Source: Alistipes sp. (GTDB taxonomy: Bacteria; Bacteroidota; Bacteroidia; Bacteroidales; Rikenellaceae). From it: a DNA stretch of 40,532 nucleotides. The DNA lies in contig JAFYOF010000017.1 of NCBI GenBank assembly GCA_017560305.1, forward strand, positions 1 through 40,532. Direction: 5' to 3'. The notes below the pieces were generated by a model that was not told where the DNA came from, searched no databases, and saw only the letters and a list, made by a program, of their open reading frames with translations. The translations under genes and the position numbers were made by a program. Below, piece by piece: positions 33,351-40,532 of the stretch. Position 1 is the first letter of the stretch. Each line of letters begins with the position of its first letter.

Positions 33351-34463
33351 ATGAAAAAGTTTTTCGCATTGCTGATGCTGGCTCTCGCGATGAGTGCCTG
33401 TACATCAAAACACAATCTGGTCGTGAGTTACAGAGGTCTTACAAATGATACGGTATTCCTTTCTACCACTCCTTTGTCAGAATTCCTCACAAATCCAGGA
33501 ATGGAAGAAATTGATACTCTGATACTTGAAAATGGCAAGTTGATGCTTGACCTCGATGTTCAGGAGCCTCTCTTCTTCTGCATCTATTCGATGGACTACC
33601 GCCATCAGGAGAACGGCCGCCGTTGGTTGCGACCCTCGGGCGAGATTTTGAACATCCTCTATCCCGACCAGCCTCTGCACATAAACGCCCTTTCGGCAGA
33701 TGGCTACATCTCGACAACCGTGAAGGTGGGTAATCAGGTGAACAAGGATATCTCGCAGGTAAAGAGCGAGTTCCGCAAGTACCAAAAAGATTACGAGGAT
33801 GTGCTCTGGTACACCAACGAAGAGCAGATGACCCCACAGCAGCGCGACGCGCGCAAGATGGAACTCAAGGAGTTGTTGAGCACCGCTCACTCAAACTTCA
33901 TCGAGGGACACCCTGCAAGCAAATCGTCGGCGTTCTTCCTCTACTACCTCAAGGATATGGCGGAGTACGCAAATGTGGTCGATGAGTCAATCTTCGAGGG
34001 CGAGTTCGAGCCGGTGCGTGCGCAGATGGAGCGTGCCGTGATTGTCGAGAAGGCGAAGCAGGTATTTGCGCTTGAGCCTGATGGCCTGACCCTCAAGACC
34101 CTTGGTGGCGAGGAGGTTACTGCTCAGTCACTCGCTGGAAAGAATGTGGTACTTTACTTCTGGGGCACCAAGCAGGGTGGCTGGATGAAGGGCGTACCAA
34201 AACTCATCGAGAAGACTTACGAGTTCGGCGATAAGGTAGAGGTGGTGATTGTGAATTGCCGCGAGAGCAACCCCGCATTGTGGCAGAAGGAGCTCAAGGC
34301 GAAGGGCTTGAAGTGGGATGCCCTCTTCACCAAGCACGCTGGCAACCACTACCCAACCAAGGTCATCCTCTCCCCCGCAGGCGAGGTCCTCGGCACCTTT
34401 GTAAACCAAACCTCCGACTACAACAAGATGTTCATCTTCGAGCTGGAGAGCCTGCTGAAGTAG
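33351..34463 (+). CDS. TlpA/AhpC-like lipoprotein lacking the CxxC active site
   Basis: A 370-residue protein. The signal peptide ends in LAMSAC, so Cys17 is the lipidation site. Residues about 20-130 resemble the beta-rich DUF4369-type domain common ahead of Bacteroidetes thioredoxin-like proteins, then a helical linker, then a thioredoxin fold from about 245 (DGLTLKTLGGEEVTAQSLAGKNVVLYFWG). Where TlpA proteins have W-C-x-x-C the sequence reads KQGGW, with Gln275 and Trp278 in place of the two cysteines. It therefore cannot do thiol-disulfide exchange by the usual mechanism and may be a binding or scaffolding protein. It is followed after 21 bases by the acidic hypothetical gene. Confidence 0.85.
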   Translation: MKKFFALLMLALAMSACTSKHNLVVSYRGLTNDTVFLSTTPLSEFLTNPGMEEIDTLILENGKLMLDLDVQEPLFFCIYSMDYRHQENGRRWLRPSGEILNILYPDQPLHINALSADGYISTTVKVGNQVNKDISQVKSEFRKYQKDYEDVLWYTNEEQMTPQQRDARKMELKELLSTAHSNFIEGHPASKSSAFFLYYLKDMAEYANVVDESIFEGEFEPVRAQMERAVIVEKAKQVFALEPDGLTLKTLGGEEVTAQSLAGKNVVLYFWGTKQGGWMKGVPKLIEKTYEFGDKVEVVIVNCRESNPALWQKELKAKGLKWDALFTKHAGNHYPTKVILSPAGEVLGTFVNQTSDYNKMFIFELESLLK

Positions 34464-34484
34464 AAATTTTTGAAAGCGAATAAT

Positions 34485-35045
34485 ATGTTATATAGTATCG
34501 AAACAGATGTCTGTCTGGGAATGTCTCACTGCGGCTCGGTCAATGCCGAGGGTAGTGGATATGTAGATCTCTCGGATGAGGAGGTGAAGATTCTCGTTGA
34601 CTTAATCAGGGAGAAGGGAACAATCGATGTCGAGGAGATGGAACTTGAGGAGTTGCACCCCGAAATATTTGAGAAACTCGATGACGCCTATCGTGAAGTG
34701 GCGAGTGACGCCGAGGAGTTACATTGGCTCTGGGAAAGTTACGAGAGCGGATATTGCGAGTACGATTTTGACGAGGTGAAGGAGCACTGCAAGGAACATT
34801 GCGGCTTCAAGTTTGAGTACGATGCGGAGAAATATCTCACCTATGACGAGTTGGACGAGGAGGCAATTGAGGAGGATGAGAACGAGGCATTTGAGGAGTG
34901 GCTGGGCGACTATCTCAGAGGTCTGCCTGATGCCGAGGCGATATCGTTCTTCTATGAACACCTTGGAGGAGATGTTGAGCTCGACGAGGTCGACTATGAG
35001 GTCGGCATCCCCGCCGCCATCATCAAACTCGCAAAGGGCGAGTAG
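34485..35045 (+). CDS. Acidic hypothetical protein, 186 residues
   Basis: No family recognised. The sequence MLYSIETDVCLGMSHCGSVNAEGSGYVDLSDEEV is followed by a very acidic, mostly helical body with many Glu/Asp (DELDEEAIEEDENEAFEEW) and a VGIPAAIIKLA C-terminus. No signal peptide or membrane segment. Repeated HCxxHC-like spacing (EHCKEHCGF) could bind metal but is not a known motif. ATG 34485 is chosen; an in-frame TTG at 34470 would add five residues. It is likely co-transcribed with the preceding lipoprotein and ends at a bidirectional terminator. Confidence 0.65.
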   Translation: MLYSIETDVCLGMSHCGSVNAEGSGYVDLSDEEVKILVDLIREKGTIDVEEMELEELHPEIFEKLDDAYREVASDAEELHWLWESYESGYCEYDFDEVKEHCKEHCGFKFEYDAEKYLTYDELDEEAIEEDENEAFEEWLGDYLRGLPDAEAISFFYEHLGGDVELDEVDYEVGIPAAIIKLAKGE

Positions 35046-35063
35046 TAGAGATGCAAGTAAAGT

Positions 35064-35096
35064 AAAAGCCTGCCAATTTGATTTTGGCAGGCTTTT
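35064..35096. terminator. Bidirectional terminator between convergent genes
   Basis: AAAAGCCTGCCAA (35064-35076) and TTGGCAGGCTTTT (35084-35096), 13 perfect pairs with A- and T-runs on the two sides, positioned between stops at 35045 (plus) and 35098 (minus). Confidence 0.92.
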
Positions 35097-35097
35097 C

Positions 35098-36225
35098 TTA
35101 TTCTTTTGACATCTTATAAACCTCCAGCAACTTGTCGCACATTGCTGACCACGAGAAGCGCTTGCGCTCTTCGGCGAAGTTGCTCTTCAGGTGGGTGAGG
35201 TTGTCGCCATTGTAGAGGCGTTTAAGGCCCTCGAGGATGCCCTCCACCGTGGGCTCGCACACCACGCCGACCTTGCCGTCGGGAACGATTTCGGGCAGAC
35301 CGCCAACGCCAGTTACAAGCATCGGCATGGAGAAGTTATAGGCAATCTGTGTCACACCGCTCTGCGTTGCCGTGCGGTAGGGCAGCAGCAGCGAGTCGCA
35401 CGCCGAGAAGTAGTAGCGCACATCCTCATCGGCAACAAAGCCCTCGTGCATCACAATCCTCTCCTGCAATCCCAGCTCCTCAATTAGGGCGTATGTCTTT
35501 TCGCGTGAGGCGTAGAACTCGCCAGCGACAACCAACTTTCTGCCCTCGGGAGCCCATTGTGCCCACGCCTTCAGTAGCAGGTCAAGCCCCTTGTAATCGC
35601 GTATCAGACCAAAGAACAGCGAGTAGTCGGTTGCTGGGTCAAGTCCCAACTTCTGGCACGCCTCCGTGCGCTCGACGCTCTCGCCAAAGTTCTCAAACAT
35701 AGGGTGTGGCGAGAAAATCATCGGAGCCTTGGTATATGCCTTGAGTTCGTTGCCCACCTGCTCGGACATATATACATAGCCATCCACGCCACCCAGATAG
35801 TAGTGGTTGCAGGGGCGGTCGATGATGTGGTGCTCGTGCGGCTCGACATTATCCACCTGACAGATGACCTTCGTCACACCATTCGTGCGTGCTATGCGTG
35901 CCACCGTGCCGAAGCAGGGCGCCATAAACGGAGTCCAATACTTCATCAGCACCATATCGGGTCGCTCGCGCTTCAGTCGCAGACCCAACTGCACCCAGTT
36001 CAGCGGATTGACCGTGTTCATCACACGCTCGATGTGCAGGTCGGCGGGCGCTGGGGTGCTCACAAACTGGCTCTTGCCAGGGAAGAGCAGCGAAGGATAC
36101 TGTACTGTGAAGGTGTAAATCTTCACTTCGTGGCCGCGGCTCTGGTACTCGCGCGCCATTGTCTCCATAATGCTTGCAAGTCCGCCACGATAGGGGTGGG
36201 CAGGTCCGAGGATTACGATTTTCAT
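35098..36225 (-). CDS. Glycosyltransferase family 4 protein
   Basis: A 375-residue GT-B enzyme: MKIVILGPAHPYRGGLASIMETMA opening loop, ICQVDNVEPHEHH mid N-domain, C-domain from FFGLIRDYKGLDLLLKAW (about 208) and acceptor/donor region LLPYRTATQSGVTQIAYNFSMPMLVTGVGGLPEIV. It has the general form of sugar transferases for cell-surface glycans; donor and acceptor are unknown. Only 4 bases separate it from the upstream mltG stop, so they form an operon, which fits an envelope role. No signal peptide. Confidence 0.88.
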   Translation of the reverse strand: MKIVILGPAHPYRGGLASIMETMAREYQSRGHEVKIYTFTVQYPSLLFPGKSQFVSTPAPADLHIERVMNTVNPLNWVQLGLRLKRERPDMVLMKYWTPFMAPCFGTVARIARTNGVTKVICQVDNVEPHEHHIIDRPCNHYYLGGVDGYVYMSEQVGNELKAYTKAPMIFSPHPMFENFGESVERTEACQKLGLDPATDYSLFFGLIRDYKGLDLLLKAWAQWAPEGRKLVVAGEFYASREKTYALIEELGLQERIVMHEGFVADEDVRYYFSACDSLLLPYRTATQSGVTQIAYNFSMPMLVTGVGGLPEIVPDGKVGVVCEPTVEGILEGLKRLYNGDNLTHLKSNFAEERKRFSWSAMCDKLLEVYKMSKE

Positions 36226-36229
36226 ATCG

Positions 36230-37246
36230 TTACTTCATAATTTTGCGCTTGTTCAACTCTTGCTGATATCGGCGGGCATTTTGCAGATGCTCGTTGTAGG
36301 TCTTTGCGAAGTTGTGGTAGCCGTCGAATGTGTGGCGGGCGCAGAAGTAGAGGTATTCGTGCTTCTCGAAGTTCAGCACCGCGTCGATAGCCTCTGTGCT
36401 CGGCATACATATTGGCGATGGTGGCAGACCCTTGTTGATGTAGGTGTTGTAGGGCGAAGGGTACTTAAGGTAACTCTTCAAGATGCGGCGCAGACCAAAG
36501 TCCTGCATTGCATATTTGATTGTTGGGTCGGCCTGCAACGGCATTCCCTTCTTCAGGCGGTTGATATATACACCCGCCACGCGTGGCATCTCATCCACCT
36601 TGCGGGTCTCCTCATATACGATTGACGCCAGCGTCGCCACCTCCACGCGGTTCAGCCCCGAGCGCTTGCGCTTCTGGTCGCGCTCCTCGGTCCAGAATCG
36701 CTTGTACTCCTTGTACATTCGCTCGACGAACTCCTCGGGCTTGACGGTCCAGTAAAATTCGTAGGTGTTGGGCAGGAAGATTGAAAACATTGTCAGTTCA
36801 CTGCTGAAGCCCAGTCGCTTGGCGAGAGCCTTGTCGGTGAGCACCTTTACAATCTCCACCGAGTCGGCCTCCAACTGCTTGGCGAGTTTGCCAGCCAACT
36901 GCGCGGGAATCTTCACATTGTTCATCGTCACATTTACGGGCGTCTGCAAGCCGAGTTTGAGCATACGCACAATCTCAATCACATTCATTCCCGACTCCAC
37001 GACATAGTGACCCACCTTATATTTATCCTTTAGTTCGAGGCGCTGGGCATAGAGGTCAAACGCCAGATGGTGCTTGATTGAGGGCTTGAGCGAGTCGAGC
37101 AACTCCTCGTAGGTGGTGTTGCGCGAGATGTAAAGTTCCTTCGCCTCAACCACCGCATTACCCTTAAACGAGATAACGCCCCACACAGCAACTGCCGCGC
37201 CCAAAATAAGTCCGACAACGAACGACCATATAAATATTTTCTTCAT
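36230..37246 (-). CDS. mltG: Endolytic murein transglycosylase
   Basis: A 338-residue YceG-like protein. One N-terminal membrane helix (about 5-25), a LysM-like region, then the catalytic domain with IFLPNTYEFYWT (156-167), ATLASIVYEETRKVDEMPRVAGVYINRLKKGMPLQADPTIKYA (Glu212/Glu213 region is the catalytic glutamate) and the SPYNTYINKGLPPSPICMPS signature. It cleaves nascent peptidoglycan strands and sets glycan length. First gene of a two-gene unit with the GT4 gene. Confidence 0.95.
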   Translation of the reverse strand: MKKIFIWSFVVGLILGAAVAVWGVISFKGNAVVEAKELYISRNTTYEELLDSLKPSIKHHLAFDLYAQRLELKDKYKVGHYVVESGMNVIEIVRMLKLGLQTPVNVTMNNVKIPAQLAGKLAKQLEADSVEIVKVLTDKALAKRLGFSSELTMFSIFLPNTYEFYWTVKPEEFVERMYKEYKRFWTEERDQKRKRSGLNRVEVATLASIVYEETRKVDEMPRVAGVYINRLKKGMPLQADPTIKYAMQDFGLRRILKSYLKYPSPYNTYINKGLPPSPICMPSTEAIDAVLNFEKHEYLYFCARHTFDGYHNFAKTYNEHLQNARRYQQELNKRKIMK

Positions 37247-37271
37247 ACTCTACTTTATTTATTGTAAGTTA

Positions 37272-37303
37272 CAAATATACATCTAAAGCAGAAAAAAAGC
37301 AAC
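37272..37303 (-). promoter_or_regulatory. Promoter of mltG
   Basis: Minus-strand TATATTTG (37279-37272) with GTTG (37303-37300) 20 bases upstream; one mismatch in the -33. Predicted start near 37266, leader about 20 bases. Confidence 0.7.
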
Positions 37304-37404
37304 ACGCGAAAGAGATTTTCAACCACAAATAGAGGTTGAACAATGCAAAATGGAGTCTATTTTTAAGTTTTTTGCAAAAATCTCAACAATTTTGAATTTC
37401 GAAT

Positions 37405-37435
37405 TTTGAATTTCGAATTTATTTTTCTACTTTTG
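37405..37435 (+). promoter_or_regulatory. Promoter of SRP RNA
   Basis: TTTG (37405-37408), exactly 19 bases, TACTTTTG (37428-37435), six bases before the first G of the RNA. A tandem GAATTTCGAATTT motif overlaps the spacer. Confidence 0.85.
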
Positions 37436-37440
37436 CACTC

Positions 37441-37536
37441 GGGTAAGTCTTATACGACCAGCTCCCTGAGAATCCCCCAGGTGTGGAAGCAAGCAAGGGT
37501 ATTAGGTTGTAGCGGTGCGATATAAGTAGCTTACCC
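37441..37536 (+). ncRNA. ffs: Signal recognition particle RNA (4.5S, small bacterial type)
   Basis: A 96-nt RNA closed by GGGTAAG (37441-37447) with CTTACCC (37530-37536). The conserved apical Ffh-binding region is CCAGGTGTGGAAGCAAGCAAGG, matching the CAGG...GGAAG..AGCA consensus with a GGAA-type tetraloop, flanked by asymmetric internal loops. A T-run at 37537-37542 terminates it. It lacks an Alu domain, as expected for non-Firmicutes SRP RNA. It pairs with Ffh to target membrane proteins. Confidence 0.88.
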
Positions 37537-37739
37537 TTTTTTGTATCTATACCTCTGGGCGAGAGTTGGGTGCTATTTTGCATCTGTTTTTATGAAACCT
37601 CTTCTCTCAAATTATAATCAACAAATTTTAATTGCAATCGTGTTGCCTATTGCGCGCAAAGATTGTTTTATAGAACTTTGCAGAGGAAAAATATCTCAAA
37701 AGGATATATGAGTGTTGTTCAAATGTGAAAATTATTTTC

Positions 37740-37747
37740 TATATTTG
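37740..37747 (+). promoter_or_regulatory. Possible -7 element in the 37543-38051 gap
   Basis: TATATTTG fits the -7 consensus; only a poor GTTG-like -33 is present at a non-ideal distance. If used, it would start a transcript near 37753 leading through the structured region into the 38052 gene with a leader near 300 bases. Confidence 0.4.
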
Positions 37748-37752
37748 TTGTG

Positions 37753-37990
37753 TCGTGCGTTGAAAATGCGCAAGGCAGACATATTTATGAAAGTGTTTTC
37801 GCACTGTCCTTAATCTAAAATGTGGAAGTTTTCAAAGCAAAAGGGCAACGAACAGCACTCATTTCTTGTATAGTGATGTGGTTATGCACGCTCTTTGTGC
37901 ATACACCCCATACTATCCAAGTGTGGGGTATCGTATCGTTTATTTTTGCTTGGGTCTTTCCACAACCTTCGATTAGATAGACGAAATCAG
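37753..37990 (+). other. Hairpin-rich leader or small RNA upstream of the 38052 gene
   Basis: TATGCAC (37883-37889) pairs with GTGCATA (37897-37903). The same hairpin can be extended by ATAGT (37870-37874) with ACTAT (37912-37916) and ATG-x-GG with CC-x-CAT. Alternatively CCCCATAC (37906-37913) pairs with GTGTGGGG (37921-37928), which excludes the extension. No known RNA family is recognised. The rest of the 37543-38051 gap shows no gene. Confidence 0.35.
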
Positions 37991-38051
37991 CTCCACCTTT
38001 TCTTTTTTTTTATTAATCACCTTTTGGAGTTGAGGGGATAGTTTGTTGTAT

Positions 38052-38663
38052 ATGATGCAACCAATCGATTTAAAAGAGCGAATGAAACAGATAGTGTCTG
38101 TTGCATACGACATCCTTTGCAATAAGATTGCGGTGGGAAATATTGTTGTCCATAACGAGGCGTCGCTACAAATGCAGTTTGGTGTATTATTGAAGCAGGT
38201 TGGACAATTGTATGAATTTTCAGATGATGATAGATTTTCAATAGCGCTTGAAACCCCTCAAGATATTGAAGCGTCAGTAAAAAGTGGTAATGGTAAGGCT
38301 CGTTGTGATATTTTTCTCACGCTTTCAAATAGAGAAATTAGCACCTCTGTTGCGATTGAGTTAAAATGCTTTAATTATAATAAAAATCAAGATGCAAGTA
38401 CTGATAATCGTTTTGCCGTGATGCAGGATATTGAAAATTTGGAACGCTATCAGGCAAATGATTCTTCGTTGTTATGTTATGAGTTTGTATATACAAATAA
38501 CGGAAATTATGCAAACAAGAATACAACTGCGGGAATTAAATTAGCTCCTCAAATAACTCAGAGTCAAACGAATAGCAAGGGACAGACTATTAATCTTCGC
38601 GAGAGTTACAAGGCGGAGTGGGTTAATTATGGAGAACATTACTTTATGGAGGTGTGTTTTTAG
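38052..38663 (+). CDS. Hypothetical protein with PD-(D/E)XK nuclease-like motif
   Basis: A 203-residue cytoplasmic protein of unknown family. Asp86 in KARCDIFLTL, then Glu103-Leu-Lys105 in SVAIELKCF after a beta strand, with Glu36 in a preceding helix, give the E...D...ExK arrangement of PD-(D/E)XK nucleases. The fold is also found in non-cleaving proteins, so activity is uncertain. Codon use is AT-rich and unlike the housekeeping genes, with the TM2 gene 78 bases downstream; this stretch may be acquired. ATG 38052 or 38055 is the likely start; an upstream TTG is less likely. It could be a defence or repair nuclease, but nothing nearby shows a modification partner. Confidence 0.6.
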   Translation: MMQPIDLKERMKQIVSVAYDILCNKIAVGNIVVHNEASLQMQFGVLLKQVGQLYEFSDDDRFSIALETPQDIEASVKSGNGKARCDIFLTLSNREISTSVAIELKCFNYNKNQDASTDNRFAVMQDIENLERYQANDSSLLCYEFVYTNNGNYANKNTTAGIKLAPQITQSQTNSKGQTINLRESYKAEWVNYGEHYFMEVCF

Positions 38664-38741
38664 AGATATTTAATAAGAATAATATAAATGGAGAATGCCG
38701 AAAACCATAAAGAGTAGGCGTGCTAAATAAATATTTTTACT

Positions 38742-39533
38742 ATGGGATTTTTTGATGAAGATTACGATGTAAGAATGGCTGAAAGTTATGTGAAAGAAGC
38801 AGAGGCGCAACTAGCTAGTGCAAAAAGGAGTCGTGAAACAGCAAAAGCGAATGGTAATTATCGGAATAGCCCTAAAAATTCCTGCTTGCCTAATGGGAAA
38901 CTTGGAAATAGTTACGATGTTAATGTTTTAGCTGCTGAGCGTGCGCTAAAAGAAAAACGAGAGCGACTTGCTAGGGCAAAAGAGAAGGCAAAGGATGCGA
39001 AGAAAAGTAAAAAAGAGGAAGAGCAGCAAAGAAAACAAGAGGGGAGAGAAGAAAAGCGAATAAAACAGGAGAAGAGAGAAGAATACTGGATAATACAAGA
39101 AGAGGATGAGATGGATGGAGATTTTTTTAATGTATCATCTTCATCATTGAGTTCTTCTGTGGTAAGTGCGTCCATCTCGACATCATTGTCGAACACTTCG
39201 CATACTACATCCTCTTTTTCGGCATCTTCGTTTCCTAAATCAGAGTCGTCGTCACATAGTTCTAGAAGTGAGGGAACTTCATTGGTCGTAAATGAGTCGA
39301 GGGAGCATGCAAAAACAACTAAAGCCCCTCGTAAATGGATTATTACATTGTTGCTCTGTGTTTTCTTTGGAATATTTGGAGGACATCGTTTCTATGTAGG
39401 TAAAATAGGAACTGGAATTTTACAATTTTTTACTGCTGGAGGTTATTTTGTGTGGGCGTTTGTGGATTTAGTGCATATTGTTACGGGTAAATTTACAGAT
39501 TCAAAGGGTAATGTTATTCGTGTAGAATTATAA
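38742..39533 (+). CDS. TM2 domain-containing membrane protein with coiled coil and Ser-rich linker
   Basis: A 263-residue protein. Residues about 10-120 form a charged Lys/Glu/Ala coiled coil (AEAQLASAKRSRETAK, ALKEKRERLARAKEKAK). Residues about 130-185 form a Ser-rich, probably disordered linker (SSSLSSSVVSASISTSLSN). The C-terminus is a TM2 domain: KWIITLLLCVFFGIFGGHRFYVG as first helix with the GxxGxHRFY turn, then ILQFFTAGGYFVWAFVDLVHIVTGKF as second helix. TM2 proteins are small two-helix modules of poorly known function. The coiled coil should be cytoplasmic. AT-rich codon use matches the neighbouring 38052 and 39596 genes. Confidence 0.8.
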   Translation: MGFFDEDYDVRMAESYVKEAEAQLASAKRSRETAKANGNYRNSPKNSCLPNGKLGNSYDVNVLAAERALKEKRERLARAKEKAKDAKKSKKEEEQQRKQEGREEKRIKQEKREEYWIIQEEDEMDGDFFNVSSSSLSSSVVSASISTSLSNTSHTTSSFSASSFPKSESSSHSSRSEGTSLVVNESREHAKTTKAPRKWIITLLLCVFFGIFGGHRFYVGKIGTGILQFFTAGGYFVWAFVDLVHIVTGKFTDSKGNVIRVEL

Positions 39534-39595
39534 TTGAGAATATTTTATATCATCAAGTTATCTTATAGTGTACATCTAACTTAATCAACAGATTT

Positions 39596-39802
39596 ATGAG
39601 ATTGATATTTACAATTATATTTATTGTCGCCTTGTGCGTGATGTTTGCTGCTCCATTGGGAATATCATTGATAATGGTGGGACTATGTTTCTGGGCTGTA
39701 GTAGGATACGATGCAACACTCGGTTGTTTGGGTCTGATAATTGATATTATCCTTCTGGCTATTGGTTTGGGATTTATAATCGCAGGTTGTTGCGCGATGT
39801 AA
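39596..39802 (+). CDS. Small two-helix membrane protein, 68 residues
   Basis: Two hydrophobic segments (about 3-36 and 44-66) separated by a short GYDATLG turn; almost no charged residues. No family recognised. It lies 62 bases after the TM2 gene on the same strand and may be co-expressed with it. Its small size lowers certainty, but the composition is that of a genuine membrane peptide rather than a random frame. Confidence 0.55.
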   Translation: MRLIFTIIFIVALCVMFAAPLGISLIMVGLCFWAVVGYDATLGCLGLIIDIILLAIGLGFIIAGCCAM

Positions 39803-39929
39803 AATAGCCTTTTACAAAACCTTATTATCTGTAAGCACTTTTGCCGTTGTGAGGTAGTGAGTTGGCGTAGAATATGGGTCTGCGTGCGCTGTGGCGCAGA
39901 TGTGGAGGATGAAAAAATGTAACTATTTT

Positions 39930-39960
39930 TTTGCGGATTCAAAAAATATGCTTACCTTTG
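39930..39960 (+). promoter_or_regulatory. Promoter of the cold-shock gene
   Basis: TTTG (39930-39933), exactly 19 bases, TACCTTTG (39953-39960). Predicted start near 39967, leader about 44 bases. The hairpin TCTGCG/CGCAGA (39879-39900) lies just upstream and may end the preceding transcript. Confidence 0.85.
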
Positions 39961-40010
39961 AATTAGAACCAACCTAATTACAGATTTATTTTAGACTAAA
40001 CATTACTACT

Positions 40011-40217
40011 ATGACAGGCAAAGTAAAGTGGTTTGACAGCAAGAAGGGATATGGCTTTATCCTGACAGAGGAGGGCCGTGAAATATTTGTACACTACACA
40101 GGTATCATCGCCGAGGGCTTCAAGGCGCTGACCGAGGGTCAGAATGTCGAGTTTGAGGTTGGTGACAACGGCAAGGGTGTACAGGCGGTGAATGTCACCG
40201 TTGTGCCAAAGAAATAA
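40011..40217 (+). CDS. Cold-shock domain protein (CspA family)
   Basis: A 68-residue single OB-fold cold-shock protein. RNP1-like KWFDSKKGYGFI (6-17) and RNP2-like IFVHYTGI (25-32) carry the aromatic residues that bind single-stranded RNA/DNA, and VEFEVGDNGKGVQAVNV completes the barrel. It likely acts as an RNA chaperone. It has its own consensus promoter with a roughly 44-base leader and a strong terminator, so it is a monocistronic unit. Confidence 0.95.
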   Translation: MTGKVKWFDSKKGYGFILTEEGREIFVHYTGIIAEGFKALTEGQNVEFEVGDNGKGVQAVNVTVVPKK

Positions 40218-40241
40218 CTCTCATAACCAATCTAAATGCAG

Positions 40242-40279
40242 AAGCGCCACACTCCCAAAATGTGGCGCTTCAACTTTTT
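40242..40279 (+). terminator. Terminator of the cold-shock gene
   Basis: AAGCGCCACA (40242-40251) and TGTGGCGCTT (40261-40270), ten perfect pairs, loop 9 bases, followed by CAACTTTTTC. Confidence 0.92.
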
Positions 40280-40406
40280 CTGTATGTCGCTCGGCGGTAT
40301 GCCGAAGATATGGCTTAATGGTCAAAAATGAGACCTAAATAAGCTGTTGAGAGATTATTACGATAGTTTTTTTGTGGTTGTATGAACTCAATTTAAATAT
40401 ATTTTG

Positions 40407-40532
40407 TACTTTTGTATTACGAGCTGTTCGGCTCAACTGGAATTGAAAGAATAACATAATATTTTTCGTAAACAGCCGGGACCATACGCACGGTCCTCGG
40501 TAGAAATATTATGTTATGATTCTTGAATATTC
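40407..40532 (+). promoter_or_regulatory. Promoter and structured RNA or leader, cut by window end (candidate)
   Basis: TACTTTTG (40407-40414) fits the -7 consensus, without a clear -33. Downstream, ATAACATAATATTT (40451-40464) pairs perfectly with AAATATTATGTTAT (40504-40517), 14 bp, enclosing CCG+GGACC paired with GGTCC+T+CGG. GAGC/GCTC also flanks a short loop near 40421-40434. The gene it would precede lies outside the window. The gap 40280-40406 shows no gene. Confidence 0.45.

Noticed and set aside
37543..38040. RNase P RNA or tmRNA in the large gap after the SRP RNA
   Set aside because: I looked for their conserved motifs (GAGGAAAGUCC-like, ACAGAAA-like, a tag ORF with ALAA end) and found none.

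Overview
The window is a piece of a Bacteroidota chromosome, most likely order Bacteroidales. The main evidence is the promoter type. Several genes are preceded by TTTG, a spacer of 19-20 bases, and TAnnTTTG, the pattern used by the Bacteroidetes primary sigma factor (clear cases before tRNA-Ser, hemW, the 33351 lipoprotein gene, the SRP RNA and the cold-shock gene). Other support comes from gene content: bifunctional HisB, fused HisIE, GlnS, a glycogen cluster with GT3/GT35/GH133/GH57 enzymes, GH43 and TlpA-like lipoproteins, MltG, a TM2 protein, and weak Shine-Dalgarno sites. The genus cannot be fixed from sequence alone.

Layout. 1-2458: 3' part of gltX, galM, and a conserved-looking hypothetical gene. 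2538-9654: a complete histidine operon in the order hisG-D-C-B-H-A-F-IE with tight or overlapping junctions, preceded by a short leader ORF with clustered His codons and a terminator hairpin (attenuation). 9728-10260: tRNA-Ser(GCU), then a hairpin-packed noncoding block bounded by copies of the tRNA 3' end. 10433-16364: triheme cytochrome c peroxidase, pckA (minus), hemW, and a GH43 lipoprotein. 16677-25813: a four-gene glycogen/alpha-glucan cluster consisting of a 1415-residue glycogen synthase-phosphorylase fusion, a debranching enzyme with a Lys/Ala-rich tail, a GT4 glycosyltransferase and a GH57 amylase. 25903-32196: metallophosphoesterase, polyprenol-phosphate sugar transferase, panB, SpoU/TrmH methyltransferase, a probable outer-membrane barrel protein, and glnS. 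32381-37246: a secreted hypothetical gene with a striking structured leader, a thioredoxin-fold lipoprotein lacking its CxxC, an acidic hypothetical, a GT4 glycosyltransferase and mltG. 37405-40532: SRP RNA, an AT-rich segment with a possible PD-(D/E)XK protein, a TM2 protein and a small membrane protein, then a cold-shock protein and the start of a structured RNA or leader cut by the window end.

How the parts work together. The his operon covers every step from PRPP and ATP to histidine, including histidinol-phosphatase (HisB N-domain). The glycogen cluster pairs polymer synthesis, phosphorolysis, debranching and hydrolysis in one apparent transcription unit, but contains no glgC or glgB.

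The most unusual signals are noncoding. (1) A roughly 200-nt minus-strand RNA (about 32945-33145) behind a consensus promoter has two mutually exclusive sets of perfect helices. (2) A hairpin cluster downstream of tRNA-Ser is flanked by tRNA 3'-end repeats. (3) The his leader peptide. (4) Structured leaders at pckA and at the right end. A dispersed intergenic repeat of about 100 bp occurs twice, each time just after a stop codon at a convergent gene pair.
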